In this document: positions 53,556 through 63,092 of the stretch, piece by piece
How positions within the stretch are numbered: the stretch's first letter is position 1
Layout: the number at the start of each line of letters is the position of its first letter
DNA from: Nocardioides marmotae
GTDB taxonomy: Bacteria > Actinomycetota > Actinomycetes > Propionibacteriales > Nocardioidaceae
NCBI RefSeq assembly: GCF_013177455.1
Contig: NZ_CP053660.1
Span: forward strand, 3,100,001 to 3,164,000
Length of the DNA stretch: 64,000 bases
Direction: 5' to 3'
Notes under the pieces: model-generated
Database searches by the model: none
The model's input: only the letters and a program-made list of their open reading frames with translations
Told to the model about the DNA's origin: nothing
Made by a program: the position numbers and the translations under genes

Positions 53556-54461
53556 CTACCCGACCACCCGGGCGCCGTCGTCGCTGATCGCGAGCGCGTG
53601 GGCGACCCATCCCTCGGGGCAGCGGCCGAGCAGCCGGTCGCGCGCCTCGGGACCGTCGACGAAGGCGAGCACCGTGGGGCCGGCGCCGGAGACGACGGCC
53701 GGGACGCCGTCGGTCCGCAGCGCGTCGACGAGCGCCAGCGAGGCCGGCATCGCGGGGCGGCGCTGGTCCTGGTGGAGGTAGTCGCGGGTCGCGCGCAGCA
53801 GGTGCTCGGGCCGGCCGGCGAGGGCCGCGACCAGGAGAGCCGTGCGCCCGGCGTCCGCGGCCGCGTCCGCGTGCGGGACCCGGTCGGGCAGCAGCCCGCG
53901 GGCGACCTCGGTCGCGACGCCGTCCGGCGGGACGAGGACGACGACCGAGATCCGCGGGTCGACCGGCGAGCGGACGGTCCAGAAGCCGTCGTCGTCGTGC
54001 CCGGAGATGGTGAAGCCGCCGTGCAGCGCCGGCGAGACGTTGTCGGGGTGGCCCTCCATGCGGGCGGCCAGCTCGAAGAGGGCGGCGTCGTCGAGCACGG
54101 CCGCGCCGTCCGCGACCAGCGCGCGGGCCAACACCAGGCCGCCGACGATCGCCGCCGAGGACGAGCCGAGGCCGCGGGCGTGCGGCACGACGTTCTCGCA
54201 GCGCAGGCGGAGCCCCGGCGGCTGGGCACCGAGCGCCTCGAAGGCGGTGCGCATCGCGCAGACGACCAGGTGCGACTCGTCGAGCGGCACCGCCTCCGCG
54301 CCGGCTCCGGTCACCTCGACGACGAGCCCCTCGGCGAGCACCTCGCCCTCGAGCACGTCGCGCAGGTCCAGGGCCAGGCCCAGGCTGTCGAAGCCGGGGC
54401 CGAGGTTGGCCGAGGTGGCCGGGACGCTCACGCGCACCGGCCCGCCGACGAACCGGGTCAC
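53556..54461 (-). CDS. thrB: Homoserine kinase
   Basis: ThrB phosphorylates homoserine in threonine synthesis. The 301-residue GHMP kinase has [21 protein letters not shown] at the N-terminus, the ATP-binding GHMP motif [16 protein letters not shown], the segment [14 protein letters not shown] and the C-terminal [13 protein letters not shown]. The GTG at 54461 overlaps the thrC stop as GTGA; the longer frame upstream is the shadow of thrC. It is the last gene of the lysA-hom-thrC-thrB group. Confidence 0.96.
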   Translation of the reverse strand: MTRFVGGPVRVSVPATSANLGPGFDSLGLALDLRDVLEGEVLAEGLVVEVTGAGAEAVPLDESHLVVCAMRTAFEALGAQPPGLRLRCENVVPHARGLGSSSAAIVGGLVLARALVADGAAVLDDAALFELAARMEGHPDNVSPALHGGFTISGHDDDGFWTVRSPVDPRISVVVLVPPDGVATEVARGLLPDRVPHADAAADAGRTALLVAALAGRPEHLLRATRDYLHQDQRRPAMPASLALVDALRTDGVPAVVSGAGPTVLAFVDGPEARDRLLGRCPEGWVAHALAISDDGARVVG

Positions 54462-55549
54462 CTCAGGCCGGCGGCCTCGGCCGCCGCGCTGACGTCCGCG
54501 TCGATGACGGTGTCGACGACGCTGTGCCCGCTGGCGGCGTACCCCTCGAGCGCGGTCGCGGTGTCCTTGAGCCCGTGGCCGGTGACGGTGATGGCGACCG
54601 TGCTGCCGGCGTAGGACTCCCCCGCCGCGAGCTCCTGGAGCAGACCGGCGACGCCGGCGGCGGAGGCCGGCTCGACGAAGACGCCGTCGCGGCAGGCGAG
54701 CTCGCGCTGCGCGGCCAGGATCGCGTCGTCGCTGACCGCGGCGAACCGGCCGTCGGACTCGTTGCGCGCGGCCTCGGCGAGCTTCCACGAGGCGGGGTTG
54801 CCGATCCGGATCGCGGTCGCCTTGGTCTCGGGGTCCGGGAACGGCTCCCCGGTCACCAGCGGCGCCGCGCCCTCGGCCTGGAAGCCGCGCATGACCGGCT
54901 TCTTCGTGGCCATGCCGAGGTCGGCGTACTGGTTGTAGCCCAGCCAGTACGCCGCGATGTTGCCGGCGTTGCCCACCGGCAGCAGGTGGTAGTCGGGCGC
55001 GTCGCCGAGGAAGTCGACGATCTCGAAGGCGGCGGTCTTCTGCCCCTCCAGGCGCACCGGGTTGACCGAGTTCACGAGCGCGACCGGGTAGTCCCAGGCC
55101 AGCTGGCGGGCCAGGGCCAGGCAGTCGTCGAAGTTGCCGCGGACCATGATCACCTGGCCGCCGTGCATGATCGCCTGGGCCATCTTGCCGGCCGCGATCT
55201 TGCCCTCGGGGACCAGCACGAGCGGCTTGAGGCCGGCCTTCGCGGCGTACGCCGCCATCGACGCCGAGGTGTTGCCGGTCGAGGCGCAGACGACCGCCTG
55301 CGCGCCGTCGGCCTTGGCGACCGAGATCGCGGCGGTCATGCCGCGGTCCTTGAAGGACCCGGTCGGGTTGTTGCCCTCGACCTTGAGCCACACCTCTGCC
55401 CCGGTGATCCCGGAGAGCCAGGCGGAGTGGACCAGGGGCGTGCCGCCCTCGCGGAGGGTGACCGCGGGCGTGCCCGCGGGGATCTCCAGGAGGTCGCGGT
55501 ACTCCTCGATGACCCCGCGCCACTGGTGCGTGGCGGTGCGCGTGCTCAC
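54458..55549 (-). CDS. thrC: Threonine synthase
   Basis: This PLP enzyme converts O-phosphohomoserine to threonine. The 363-residue product has the PLP lysine motif [12 protein letters not shown], the segment [20 protein letters not shown], the phosphate-binding [15 protein letters not shown] and the C-terminal VTGHGLKD. This is the short actinobacterial type without the long N-terminal domain. The GTG start overlaps the hom stop as GTGA, and its stop overlaps the thrB start, so the three genes are coupled. Confidence 0.97.
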   Translation of the reverse strand: MSTRTATHQWRGVIEEYRDLLEIPAGTPAVTLREGGTPLVHSAWLSGITGAEVWLKVEGNNPTGSFKDRGMTAAISVAKADGAQAVVCASTGNTSASMAAYAAKAGLKPLVLVPEGKIAAGKMAQAIMHGGQVIMVRGNFDDCLALARQLAWDYPVALVNSVNPVRLEGQKTAAFEIVDFLGDAPDYHLLPVGNAGNIAAYWLGYNQYADLGMATKKPVMRGFQAEGAAPLVTGEPFPDPETKATAIRIGNPASWKLAEAARNESDGRFAAVSDDAILAAQRELACRDGVFVEPASAAGVAGLLQELAAGESYAGSTVAITVTGHGLKDTATALEGYAASGHSVVDTVIDADVSAAAEAAGLR

Positions 55550-56865
55550 TCGTGCTCCCCTTCCACCCGCATGATCGAGGTGACCTCGCGGACGATCTCC
55601 ATGTCGCGCAGGTGCGCGACGGTCGCGCTCAGCTGCGCGTCGGTCGACTCGTGGGAGACGACGACCAGCTGGGCGTCGTCGTCGCGGCCCTCCTGGCGGA
55701 CCGTCTGGATCGAGACGCCGTGCTCGGCGAAGGCGGTGGCCACCGCGGCCAGCACGCCGGCGCGGTCGTCGACGTCGATCGCCACGTGGTAGCGCGTCCG
55801 GGTCTCCCCCATCGGCAGCACGGCGCGGTCGGCGTACGCCGACTCCCCGGCGCCGCGGGTGCCGGCGAGGCGGTTGCGGGCCACCGTGACCAGGTCGCCG
55901 AGGACCGCGGAGGCCGTCGGCGAGCCGCCGGCGCCCGGACCGTAGAACATCAGCTGGCCGGCGGCCTCGGACTCCACGAACACCGCGTTGTAGGCCTCGC
56001 GGACCGAGGCGAGCGGGTGGGAGCGCGGGATCATCGCGGGGTGCACGCGGACGGCCACGGCCTCCTCGCCGCCCTCGCCCTCGCGCAGCTCGCAGATCGC
56101 GAGCAGCTTGACCACCGCGCCCATGTCGCGGGCCGACTGCACGTCGGCGGCGGTGACCTCGGAGATGCCCTCGCGGTAGACGTCGGAGGCGGTCACCCGG
56201 GAGTGGAAGGCCAGCGAGGCGAGGATCGCGGCCTTCGCGGCGGCGTCGAAGCCCTCCACGTCGGCGGTCGGGTCGGCCTCGGCGTACCCGAGCTCCTGGG
56301 CCTCCTCGAGGGCCTCGGTGAACCCGGCACCCGAGGTGTCCATCTTGTCGAGAATGAAGTTGGTGGTGCCGTTGACGATGCCCAGCACGCGGGTGACCCG
56401 GTCACCGGCCAGCGACTCGCGCAGCGGCCGCAGGATCGGGATCGCGCCGGCGACGGCGGCCTCGTAGTAGAGGTCGCGGCCGGCCTTCTCGGCGGCCTCG
56501 AACAGCGTCGGACCGTCCTCGGCGAGCAGGGCCTTGTTGGCCGAGACGACGCTCGCGCCGTTCTCCAGCGCGGTCAGGATGAGCGAGCGGGCGGGCTCGA
56601 TGCCGCCGATCACCTCCACGACCAGGTCGACGTCGTCGCGGCTGACCAGGCCCACCGCGTCGGTGGTCAGCAGGTCCGCCGGCACCTCGACCTCGCGCGG
56701 CGCGTCCAGCCGTCGCACCGCGACGCCGGCCAGCTCGACCGGCACGCCCACCCGGGCCGCCAGGTCGCCGGCCTGCTCCTGGAGCAGCCGCACCACCTGC
56801 GAACCCACCGAGCCGCAGCCGAGCACCGCCACCCGGAGCTTGTCGGGTCGCTTGTCGCCCTCCAT
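55546..56865 (-). CDS. hom: Homoserine dehydrogenase with a C-terminal ACT domain
   Basis: Hom reduces aspartate semialdehyde to homoserine. The 439-residue product has an N-terminal NAD(P) fold ([16 protein letters not shown]), the catalytic domain ([60 protein letters not shown]) and a C-terminal ACT domain ([21 protein letters not shown]), which usually confers threonine feedback inhibition. ATG at 56865 shares one base with the lysA stop; a GTG one codon earlier (56868, GTGA overlap) is equally possible. Confidence 0.97.
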   Translation of the reverse strand: MEGDKRPDKLRVAVLGCGSVGSQVVRLLQEQAGDLAARVGVPVELAGVAVRRLDAPREVEVPADLLTTDAVGLVSRDDVDLVVEVIGGIEPARSLILTALENGASVVSANKALLAEDGPTLFEAAEKAGRDLYYEAAVAGAIPILRPLRESLAGDRVTRVLGIVNGTTNFILDKMDTSGAGFTEALEEAQELGYAEADPTADVEGFDAAAKAAILASLAFHSRVTASDVYREGISEVTAADVQSARDMGAVVKLLAICELREGEGGEEAVAVRVHPAMIPRSHPLASVREAYNAVFVESEAAGQLMFYGPGAGGSPTASAVLGDLVTVARNRLAGTRGAGESAYADRAVLPMGETRTRYHVAIDVDDRAGVLAAVATAFAEHGVSIQTVRQEGRDDDAQLVVVSHESTDAQLSATVAHLRDMEIVREVTSIMRVEGEHE

Positions 56866-58265
56866 CACAGATCACCCACGTCAGTTGCCAACAGGTCGTC
56901 CTCAGTCTCCCGCCGGACGAGGACGCGCGACGCCCCGTCCCGAACCGCGATCACCGGCGGACGCAGCAGGTGGTTGTAGTTGGAGGCCATCGAGCGGCAG
57001 TAGGCGCCGGTCCCGGGGACCGCCAACAGGTCGCCGGGCGCGAGGTCGCCGGGCAGGAACTCGTCCTTGACCACGATGTCGCCGGCCTCGCAGTGCTTGC
57101 CGACCACGCGACCGAGCACCGGGTCGGCGTCGGAGCGCCGGGAGGCGAGGGTGCAGGAGTAGTCGGCGTCGTAGAGGGCGGTGCGGATGTTGTCGCTCAT
57201 CCCGCCGTCGACCGAGACGTAGGCGCGCGAGGCGCCGCCGTCGAGGCTGACCGCCTTGACCGTGCCGACCTCGTAGACCGTGCACATCGAGGGGCCGACG
57301 ATCGCGCGGCCCGGCTCGATCGACAGCGCCGGCTGCGCGAGGCCCAGCGCGCGGCACTCGTGCTCCACGATCTGGGTCATCTCCGTGGCCAGACGCGCGG
57401 GGTCGGCCGGGTCGTCCTGGGTGGTGTAGGCGATCCCGAAGCCGCCGCCGAGGTCCATCTCCGGCATCTCGGTGCCGAGCTCCCGCGCGACCGCCGCGTG
57501 GAGGGCCAGCACGCGCCGGGCGGCCACCTCGAAGCCGGAGGAGTCGAAGATCTGGCTGCCGATGTGGGAGTGCAGCCCCCGCAGCTCGAGCGCCCCGGCG
57601 GCCGCCACGCGACGTACCGCCTCGAGGGCGGCGCCGGAGGTGATCGAGAAGCCGAACTTCTGGTCCTCGTGCGCGGTCGCGATGTACTCGTGGGTGTGGG
57701 CCTCGACGCCCGCGGTCACCCGCACCATCACCCGCGCGGTCGCGCCCTCCTCGGCGGCGATCCGGTCCAGCCGCTCGATCTCGGTGAAGGAGTCGACGAT
57801 GATCCGGCCCACGCCGTTGCGCACGGCGCGGCGCAGCTCGGCCTCGGACTTGTTGTTGCCGTGGAAGCCGACCCGCTCCATCGGGAAGCCGGCGCGCTCG
57901 GCGACCGCCATCTCCCCGCCGCTGCACACGTCGAGGGAGAGGCCCTCCTCCGCGACCCAGCGCGCGACCGCGGTGGAGAGGAACGCCTTGCCCGCGTAGT
58001 AGACCTCGTAGGCCGCGAACGCGTCGCGGAAGGCCCGGGCGCGGGTGCGGAAGTCCTCCTCGTCCAGGACGTACGCCGGCGAGCCGTGCTCGGCGACCAG
58101 GTCGGTCAGCGGCACTCCCCCGACGGTCAGCACCCCCGCGTCGTCCTTGTGCGCCGTGGTCGACCACAGCTGCGGCACCAGGTCGTTGGGGTCGGCGGGC
58201 GGGCGCAGCCACGACGGGCCCCGGAAGGCCCCGGGGGCGTGGGCCCACCCTGCTTCGTGCGTCAT
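56865..58265 (-). CDS. lysA: Diaminopimelate decarboxylase
   Basis: LysA decarboxylates meso-diaminopimelate to lysine. The 466-residue PLP fold-III enzyme has the Schiff-base lysine motif VYYAGKAFLS, HGNNKSEAEL, GLHSHIGSQIFD, MDLGGGFGIAYT, EPGRAIVG, and the C-terminal VVGKHCEAGDIVVKDEFL with its active-site cysteine. The N-terminal 40 residues (HAPGAFRGPSWLRPPADPND) are longer than in E. coli but common in actinobacteria. It is 13 bases downstream of argS and overlaps hom. Confidence 0.97.
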   Translation of the reverse strand: MTHEAGWAHAPGAFRGPSWLRPPADPNDLVPQLWSTTAHKDDAGVLTVGGVPLTDLVAEHGSPAYVLDEEDFRTRARAFRDAFAAYEVYYAGKAFLSTAVARWVAEEGLSLDVCSGGEMAVAERAGFPMERVGFHGNNKSEAELRRAVRNGVGRIIVDSFTEIERLDRIAAEEGATARVMVRVTAGVEAHTHEYIATAHEDQKFGFSITSGAALEAVRRVAAAGALELRGLHSHIGSQIFDSSGFEVAARRVLALHAAVARELGTEMPEMDLGGGFGIAYTTQDDPADPARLATEMTQIVEHECRALGLAQPALSIEPGRAIVGPSMCTVYEVGTVKAVSLDGGASRAYVSVDGGMSDNIRTALYDADYSCTLASRRSDADPVLGRVVGKHCEAGDIVVKDEFLPGDLAPGDLLAVPGTGAYCRSMASNYNHLLRPPVIAVRDGASRVLVRRETEDDLLATDVGDL

Positions 58266-58278
58266 CGGGTCCTCGTCC

Positions 58279-59952
58279 TCACATGCGCTCGGGGGCGGAG
58301 ACGCCCAGCAGGCGCAGGCCGTTGGCCAGGACCGTGCGGGTCGCGACGGTCAGCACCAGGCGCGCCTCGTTGGCCGGGCGCACCGGCTCGTCGCCCTGCG
58401 GCAGCATGCGGCACTCCTTGGTGTCGTACCACTTGTTGAACACCGAGGAGGCGGCCTCGAGGTAGCGCGCGACGCGGTGCGGCTCGCGCAGCTCGGCGGC
58501 GGAGGCGACGACGCGGGGGAACTCCGCGAGCGCCCGCAGCAGCGCGCCGTCGCGCTCGTGGTCGAGCAGCGAGGGGTCGAACGCGCCGTCGGCCGGCAGC
58601 GCCATCCCCAGGGCCGTGGCGTTCTCGATCATCCGGCAGGTGCGGGCGTGGGCGTACTGCACGTAGTAGACGGGGTTGTCGTTGGAGGCCCGGGTGATCT
58701 CGGCGACGTCGAGGGTCAGCGGGCTGTCCGCGGGGTAGCGCGCCAGGGAGTAGCGCAGCGCGTCGACGCCGATCTCCTCGGACAGCTCCTGGAGGGTCAC
58801 GATCGTGCCGGCGCGCTTGGAGAGCCGCAGCTCCTCGCCGTCGCGCAGGATCTTGACCAGCTGGCCGATCAGCACGTCCAGCGTCTTCTCCGGGTCGTCG
58901 CCGACGCACGCGGCCATCGCCTTGAGCCGGCCGACGTAGCCGTGGTGGTCGGCGCCGAGCAGGTAGATGCAGTGGTCGAAGCCCCGCGCCCGCTTGTTGA
59001 GGTAGTAGGCGGTGTCGGAGGCGAAGTACGTCAGCTCGCCGTCGGACTTGATCAGGACGCGGTCCTTGTCGTCGCCGAAGTCGGTGGTGCGCATCCAGAG
59101 CGCACCGCCCTCCTCGTAGACGTGGCCGAGGTCCTTGAGCCGCTGCAGGGTCTCGGGGACCGAGCCGCTCTCGTGGAGGGACTGCTCGGAGAACCACACG
59201 TCGAAGTGGGTCTGGAACGCGTCGAGCTGCGCCTGCTGCTCGGCCAGCTGCAGCTCGTAGCCCTTGGCGCGGACCGCCGTGAGCCGCTCGGGCTCGGGCA
59301 GGTCGAAGATCCCCGGCTGCGCCTCGCCGACGGCGCGGGCGAGGTCCTCGATGTAGGCGCCGGCGTACCCGTCGGTCGGCGTGGGCTGGCCGGTCGCGGC
59401 CGCGATGATCGAGGTGGCGAAGTGGTTCATCTGCACGCCGCGGTCGTTGATGTAGAACTCGCGGGTCACCTCGGCGCCGGCGGCCGAGAGCACGCGGCCG
59501 ATCGCGTCGCCGAGGACCGCCCAGCGGGTGTGGCCGAGGTGGAGCGGGCCGGTCGGGTTCGCGGAGATGAACTCCACGTTGATCCGCTGCCCGGCGAGTG
59601 TCTCGGTGTGGCCGTAGGAGTCCCCCGCCGCGACGATCTCCGCCGCGACCTGCCCCTGGGCACCGGTCTCGACGCTGATGTTGAGGAAGCCAGGCCCCGC
59701 GACCTCGACGCCGGCGATGCCGTCGGCGGCGCGCAGCTGCTCGGCGAGCAGCTCGCCGAGGGCGCGCGGGTTGGTGCCCGCCTTCTTGGCGAGCTGGAGC
59801 GCGACGTTGGTGGCGTAGTCGCCGTGCCCCTTCTGTCGCGGTCGCTCCACGGTGACCTCCGCGGGTACGCCGTCGGGCAGGGTGAGCGCACCCTGCTCGA
59901 CGAGGGCCGTCAGGCCAGCGACGATGGTCGTGGAGAGCTGTGCGGGAGTCAC
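58279..59952 (-). CDS. argS: Arginyl-tRNA synthetase
   Basis: ArgS charges tRNA-Arg. The 557-residue class I synthetase has the N-terminal Add-1 tRNA-binding domain (GHGDYATNVALQLAKKAG), the HIGH-type motif SANPTGPLHLGHTRWAVLGD, the KMSKS-equivalent RLSKRAGTIVTL, and the C-terminal anticodon-binding helices. GTG at 59952 is chosen from a longer open frame. GGAGGG is close before it and a -10-like TACGCT lies eight bases upstream. It is the first gene of the minus-strand run toward the ATP synthase operon and is divergent from a tRNA-Arg gene. Confidence 0.96.
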   Translation of the reverse strand: MTPAQLSTTIVAGLTALVEQGALTLPDGVPAEVTVERPRQKGHGDYATNVALQLAKKAGTNPRALGELLAEQLRAADGIAGVEVAGPGFLNISVETGAQGQVAAEIVAAGDSYGHTETLAGQRINVEFISANPTGPLHLGHTRWAVLGDAIGRVLSAAGAEVTREFYINDRGVQMNHFATSIIAAATGQPTPTDGYAGAYIEDLARAVGEAQPGIFDLPEPERLTAVRAKGYELQLAEQQAQLDAFQTHFDVWFSEQSLHESGSVPETLQRLKDLGHVYEEGGALWMRTTDFGDDKDRVLIKSDGELTYFASDTAYYLNKRARGFDHCIYLLGADHHGYVGRLKAMAACVGDDPEKTLDVLIGQLVKILRDGEELRLSKRAGTIVTLQELSEEIGVDALRYSLARYPADSPLTLDVAEITRASNDNPVYYVQYAHARTCRMIENATALGMALPADGAFDPSLLDHERDGALLRALAEFPRVVASAAELREPHRVARYLEAASSVFNKWYDTKECRMLPQGDEPVRPANEARLVLTVATRTVLANGLRLLGVSAPERM

Positions 59953-60041
59953 CCTCCAAGCGTATCCGCGGGTGTCGGTTTCTCCCGCACGGCCCGGGGC
60001 GGGTACGGTTCCACCGCACTCCCGGACGTCTGGGAGCGCAT

Positions 60042-60114
60042 GCCTCCGTAGCTCAGGGGATAGAGCACTGGTTTCCGGTACCAGGTGTCGCAGGTTCGAA
60101 TCCTGCCGGAGGCG
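60042..60114 (+). tRNA. tRNA-Arg (anticodon CCG)
   Basis: A complete 73-base cloverleaf: acceptor GCCTCCG pairing with CGGAGGC, D-stem GCTC/GAGC, anticodon stem CTGGT/ACCAG around the loop TTCCGGT giving anticodon CCG (reads CGG), a five-base variable loop, and T-stem GCAGG/CCTGC with loop TTCGAAT. CCA is not encoded. The acceptor stem is perfect, so the gene should be functional. It is divergent from argS, the synthetase that charges it. Confidence 0.96.
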
Positions 60115-60122
60115 CCCTCGAC

Positions 60123-60156
60123 CGAACGGCCTCCCGGTGATCCGGGAGGCCGTTCG
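60123..60156 (+). terminator. Strong hairpin terminator of the tRNA-Arg gene
   Basis: A perfect 15-bp stem, CGAACGGCCTCCCGG (60123-60137) with CCGGGAGGCCGTTCG (60142-60156), closes a TGAT tetraloop nine bases after the tRNA. A short T-containing stretch (TCGTTCC) follows. Confidence 0.85.
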
Positions 60157-60409
60157 TCGTTCCCGGCCCTCTCGTGCCGCGTCCATCGACTGCCGGCGAG
60201 GTCTAGACACGTCCGCGCCCCGGGCGTGACCGACGTAACGAACGTGCAGAGTGCCCGTTGCAGGCGTAGAGGTGGCTTCCCCGGGCCGCCTCTCGGAGGG
60301 CAGGCCCCGGCTGGTCCCCCGGCTCCGGACCCTCGCGGTCCCGCCACCAGGATCCGACGTCGCCCGGCCGGGGAGGGTCGAGCGGCTCGAGCTACGAAAG
60401 CAGGAAAGC

Positions 60410-61852
60410 GTGAACAAGTCCCTGAGCAGGGCGATCGCGGTCACCGCGGTCGGCGCGGCCGGCCTCGCCGGCGCCCTCGTCGTCACCCCCACCGCCACGG
60501 CCGAGACCGCCCCCCGGGCCGTCGTCTCCGCCCCCGCCGGGAAGCTCACCTCCTCCGGCCGCCTGGAGAAGACCGGCTTCGGCTACAAGGCCGACGTCTT
60601 CGGCACCAAGCTCCTGCTCGAGGGCGTCGAGCTCCGGGCCCTCAAGGGCGGCTACGCCCAGCAGCGCTGCACGACCATGGCCGGTCGCGTCGCCGAGAAG
60701 AGCTCGATCCTCGCCCCGCTCGACGAGATCACCGACGGCGTCCTGCCCGAGGGCCTCATCGACCTGTCGGTGACCAAGCAGACCTCGCAGACCTACAAGC
60801 AGGGCAACCGCACCGGCGTCCGCGGCGTCAGCACCGTCGGCGACGTGTCCATCGGCGGCCTCGAGCTGCCGGGCCTCGGCAAGCTGCCCAAGCTCAAGAT
60901 CGAGGGCCTCCAGTCGGTCGCCGACGCCTTCCACGACGGCAAGAGCTACGGCCACGAGGAGTCCTTCGGCTTCAAGGGCATCTCGCTGGACTACGAGGGA
61001 TCCGTCGTCGACGGCACCCCGCTGGCGGCCCTCCTCGACATCCTCAACCAGGTCACCGCGCCGATCTCCCAGATCGTCAACCAGGTCATCGGCCTGCTCA
61101 CGAGCCTCGGCCCCGGCAAGATGATCGAGATCCCGGGCCTCGGCGGCATCGGCCTCGGCGCCTCCTCGGGCAAGGCGACGGCCAAGCAGGGCACCTCCGA
61201 GGCGTACGCGCTCAAGGTCCTCATCAACGCCACCGGCAACGACACCGTCCTCCAGCTCGGTCGGGCCCGCACCCAGATCACCAAGGCCGGCCCCGCGGGC
61301 GTCTTCCGCGGCACCGCCTCGGGCGCCAACATCCTCGGCGACGTCCCGCTGCTGAACGTCGGCAACCTGGGCCAGCGCTCGATCCCGTGCGGCGGCACCG
61401 ACGGCAAGGTCCAGACCACGAAGGCGGCGAACTACTCGCTGCTCGGCGGCCTGGTCAACGTCACCGGCGTGACCTACAAGACCATGGGCAAGTACGGCAA
61501 GGGCAAGGCCGCCAAGGCGCTCATCGGCACCGACCTCGGCACCGTGACCGTTCCCATCCTCGGCCTCGAGGTCAAGGGCCTCTCCTCGCTGGTCAACCTC
61601 AAGCGGACGGCGAAGTCCGCCCAGGTCAAGCCGACCGTGACCACGAAGTACCTGCAGATCTCGCACAACGGCAAGCCCGTCCGGCTCCGCGCCGGGGAGT
61701 CCTACGACCTCGGTGACGACAACTTCCTGAGCTTCCGCAAGCTGTTCGGGAAGAGCTACCACGGCACCGGCGTCCACGGCCTCCAGCTCAACCTCGCGGG
61801 CATCGGCCTCCTGGACCTCGCGTCCTCCTCGGGCCGCATCTTCCCCCGCTGA
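60410..61852 (+). CDS. Secreted protein of unknown function, Gly/Leu/Lys rich
   Basis: The 480-residue product has a Sec signal peptide (VNKSLSRAIAVTAVGAAGLA with cleavage near TATA-ETAP, about residue 31). The mature part is rich in Gly, Leu, Thr and Lys with beta-strand-like alternation, and contains the related segments IEIPGLGGIGLG, ISIGGLELPGLGKLPKLKIE (shown as GGLELPGLGKLPK) and VPILGLEVKGLSSL. There is no sortase signal, lipobox or known catalytic motif. The two cysteines (QQRCTTM, SIPCGG) could form a disulfide. The GTG follows AGGAAAG; the open frame to 60251 has no signal sequence. It may be a surface or matrix protein of the choice-of-anchor kind, but this is uncertain. The 295 bases upstream hold the tRNA terminator and no other clear element. 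Confidence 0.78.
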   Translation: MNKSLSRAIAVTAVGAAGLAGALVVTPTATAETAPRAVVSAPAGKLTSSGRLEKTGFGYKADVFGTKLLLEGVELRALKGGYAQQRCTTMAGRVAEKSSILAPLDEITDGVLPEGLIDLSVTKQTSQTYKQGNRTGVRGVSTVGDVSIGGLELPGLGKLPKLKIEGLQSVADAFHDGKSYGHEESFGFKGISLDYEGSVVDGTPLAALLDILNQVTAPISQIVNQVIGLLTSLGPGKMIEIPGLGGIGLGASSGKATAKQGTSEAYALKVLINATGNDTVLQLGRARTQITKAGPAGVFRGTASGANILGDVPLLNVGNLGQRSIPCGGTDGKVQTTKAANYSLLGGLVNVTGVTYKTMGKYGKGKAAKALIGTDLGTVTVPILGLEVKGLSSLVNLKRTAKSAQVKPTVTTKYLQISHNGKPVRLRAGESYDLGDDNFLSFRKLFGKSYHGTGVHGLQLNLAGIGLLDLASSSGRIFPR

Positions 61853-61887
61853 CCCACCCGCTCCACCGCACCACCTGACCCACCCGC

Positions 61888-61922
61888 ACCGGGCCGGTCC
61901 CCTCCCAGGGGGCCGGCCCGGT
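61888..61922 (+). terminator. Hairpin terminator after the secreted protein gene
   Basis: ACCGGGCCGG (61888-61897) pairs with CCGGCCCGGT (61913-61922), and the inner CCCC/GGGG extends the stem to about 14 bp. It lies 36 bases after the stop codon and lacks a T-tract. Confidence 0.75.
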
Positions 61923-61933
61923 CGCCGTTTCCC

Positions 61934-62021
61934 GCCGACGTGGCACACCTGCACCGCCGAAGTGGCACTCCTGCACCGCCGAAGTGGCAGTCCTGCACCG
62001 CCGAAGTGGCACTCCTGCATG
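61934..62021. repeat. Array A: four tandem copies of a 22-bp unit
   Basis: Units of GCCGAAGTGGCACTCCTGCA plus two bases begin at 61934, 61956, 61978 and 62000, differing at one to four positions. There are no spacers, so it is not a CRISPR array. The array stops 17 bases before a second array of the same period. Confidence 0.85.
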
Positions 62022-62038
62022 GGTCAGGAGCAGGCGAG

Positions 62039-62126
62039 GCCACCTCGACCCTGCACGGGCGCCACCTCGACCCTGCACGGGTGCCACCTCGACCCTGCAC
62101 GGGTGCCACCTCGACCCTGCACGGGT
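62039..62126. repeat. Array B: four tandem copies of a second 22-bp unit
   Basis: Units of GCCACCTCGACCCTGCACGG plus two bases begin at 62039, 62061, 62083 and 62105, nearly identical, with a partial fifth at 62127. The reverse complement shares the word GTGCAGG and the period with array A, so the two arrays look like diverged relatives in opposite orientation. Together they fill most of the 310-base gap before the LCP gene. Confidence 0.85.
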
Positions 62127-62162
62127 GCCACCTCGACGGTGGGCGGTCGGTGGGAGCGGTCG

Positions 62163-63092
62163 TCAGCAGCCGCGGAGGGAGGCGTCGTCGCGGGCCGCGG
62201 CGCCGTAGCGGCGGGCCTGGGCGACGAAGGGGCGGACGATCGAGGCGCCGTCCACGTTGCCGATGGAGCCGCCGACCACGCAGGTGGTCACCTTCGCGGG
62301 GTCGACGTGCGCGAGGGCCTGGCCGAGGCGGAACAGCTCCCCCGGCGGCAGGTCGGTGTGCATGTGCTCCAGGACGCTCAGCACGCCACGCTCGATGAAG
62401 CCCGGCTCGTCGGCGCGGGCCCGCACGGCCTGCTGGATGCCGCGCAGCACGCGCTGCTGGTTGGCCGAGCGGTCGAAGTCGCCCCCGGCGAGCGTCTTGC
62501 GGATCCGGGCGAAGGCCATGGCGCCGTACCCGTCGAGCTTGATCCGGCCACGGTCGAACCCGAGCGGCTTGAGGTTCTCATCGGAGAACGCACGCGGGTT
62601 GCGCACGTGGATGCCGCCGATGTCGTCGACCATGTCCTCGAAGAAGGGGAAGCGCGTCACGAAGACGTAGTCGGGCTGCACGCCGACGAGGTTGCCGACG
62701 GTGCGGCCCATCAGGCCCGGACCGCCGTAGGTGAGCGCCGAGTTGACCCGGCCGTAGCCGTGGCCGGGGATCGGCACCCAGGAGTCGCGGGGAATGCCGA
62801 TGGCCACGGCCGAGCCGGTGCGGGTGTTGAGCCCGACGAGCTGGATGGCGTCGCCGCGCGCCCGGGTCATCTTCTCGCCGGGCCGGGCGTCGGAGCCGAC
62901 CGCGAGGACCCACAGCACGTCGCGGTCGCGGACCGCCACGCCCTCGGCGCGGTCGGCCTGGACCAGCAGCACGTCGGTGCGGTGCACGGCGGCGTCGGGC
63001 ACGACGAGCGCCGCGGTCGCCAGCACCAGCGCGAGGACGCCGGCGCGCACCGAGCGCCGGAACGGTCGGAACGGTCGGAACGGAGCCGTCAT
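62163..63092 (-). CDS. LytR-CpsA-Psr (LCP) family glycopolymer ligase
   Basis: LCP proteins attach lipid-linked glycopolymers to peptidoglycan outside the membrane. The 309-residue product has a short cytoplasmic N-terminus (TAPFRPFRPFRR), one membrane helix (VLALVLATAALVV) and an extracellular LCP domain with VLWVLAVGSDARPGE, GDAIQLVGLN, IGIPRDSWVPIPGHG (Arg/Asp for pyrophosphate binding), NSALTYGGP and FARIRKTLAGGDFDRSANQQ. The ATG at 63092 overlaps the upstream lipoprotein stop as ATGA and has GGGGGAGGG upstream. It may act with WecA-derived lipid-linked glycan (inference). The start codons contain a short GGTCGGAAC repeat encoding RPF. Confidence 0.9.
   Translation of the reverse strand: MTAPFRPFRPFRRSVRAGVLALVLATAALVVPDAAVHRTDVLLVQADRAEGVAVRDRDVLWVLAVGSDARPGEKMTRARGDAIQLVGLNTRTGSAVAIGIPRDSWVPIPGHGYGRVNSALTYGGPGLMGRTVGNLVGVQPDYVFVTRFPFFEDMVDDIGGIHVRNPRAFSDENLKPLGFDRGRIKLDGYGAMAFARIRKTLAGGDFDRSANQQRVLRGIQQAVRARADEPGFIERGVLSVLEHMHTDLPPGELFRLGQALAHVDPAKVTTCVVGGSIGNVDGASIVRPFVAQARRYGAAARDDASLRGC

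Noticed and set aside
60251..60409. Longer N-terminus for the secreted protein.
   Set aside because: The extension is Arg/Pro-rich and would bury the signal peptide; the GTG at 60410 has a proper ribosome site.
61934..62126. Possible CRISPR array.
   Set aside because: The 22-bp units are directly adjacent without unique spacers, and no cas genes are present.
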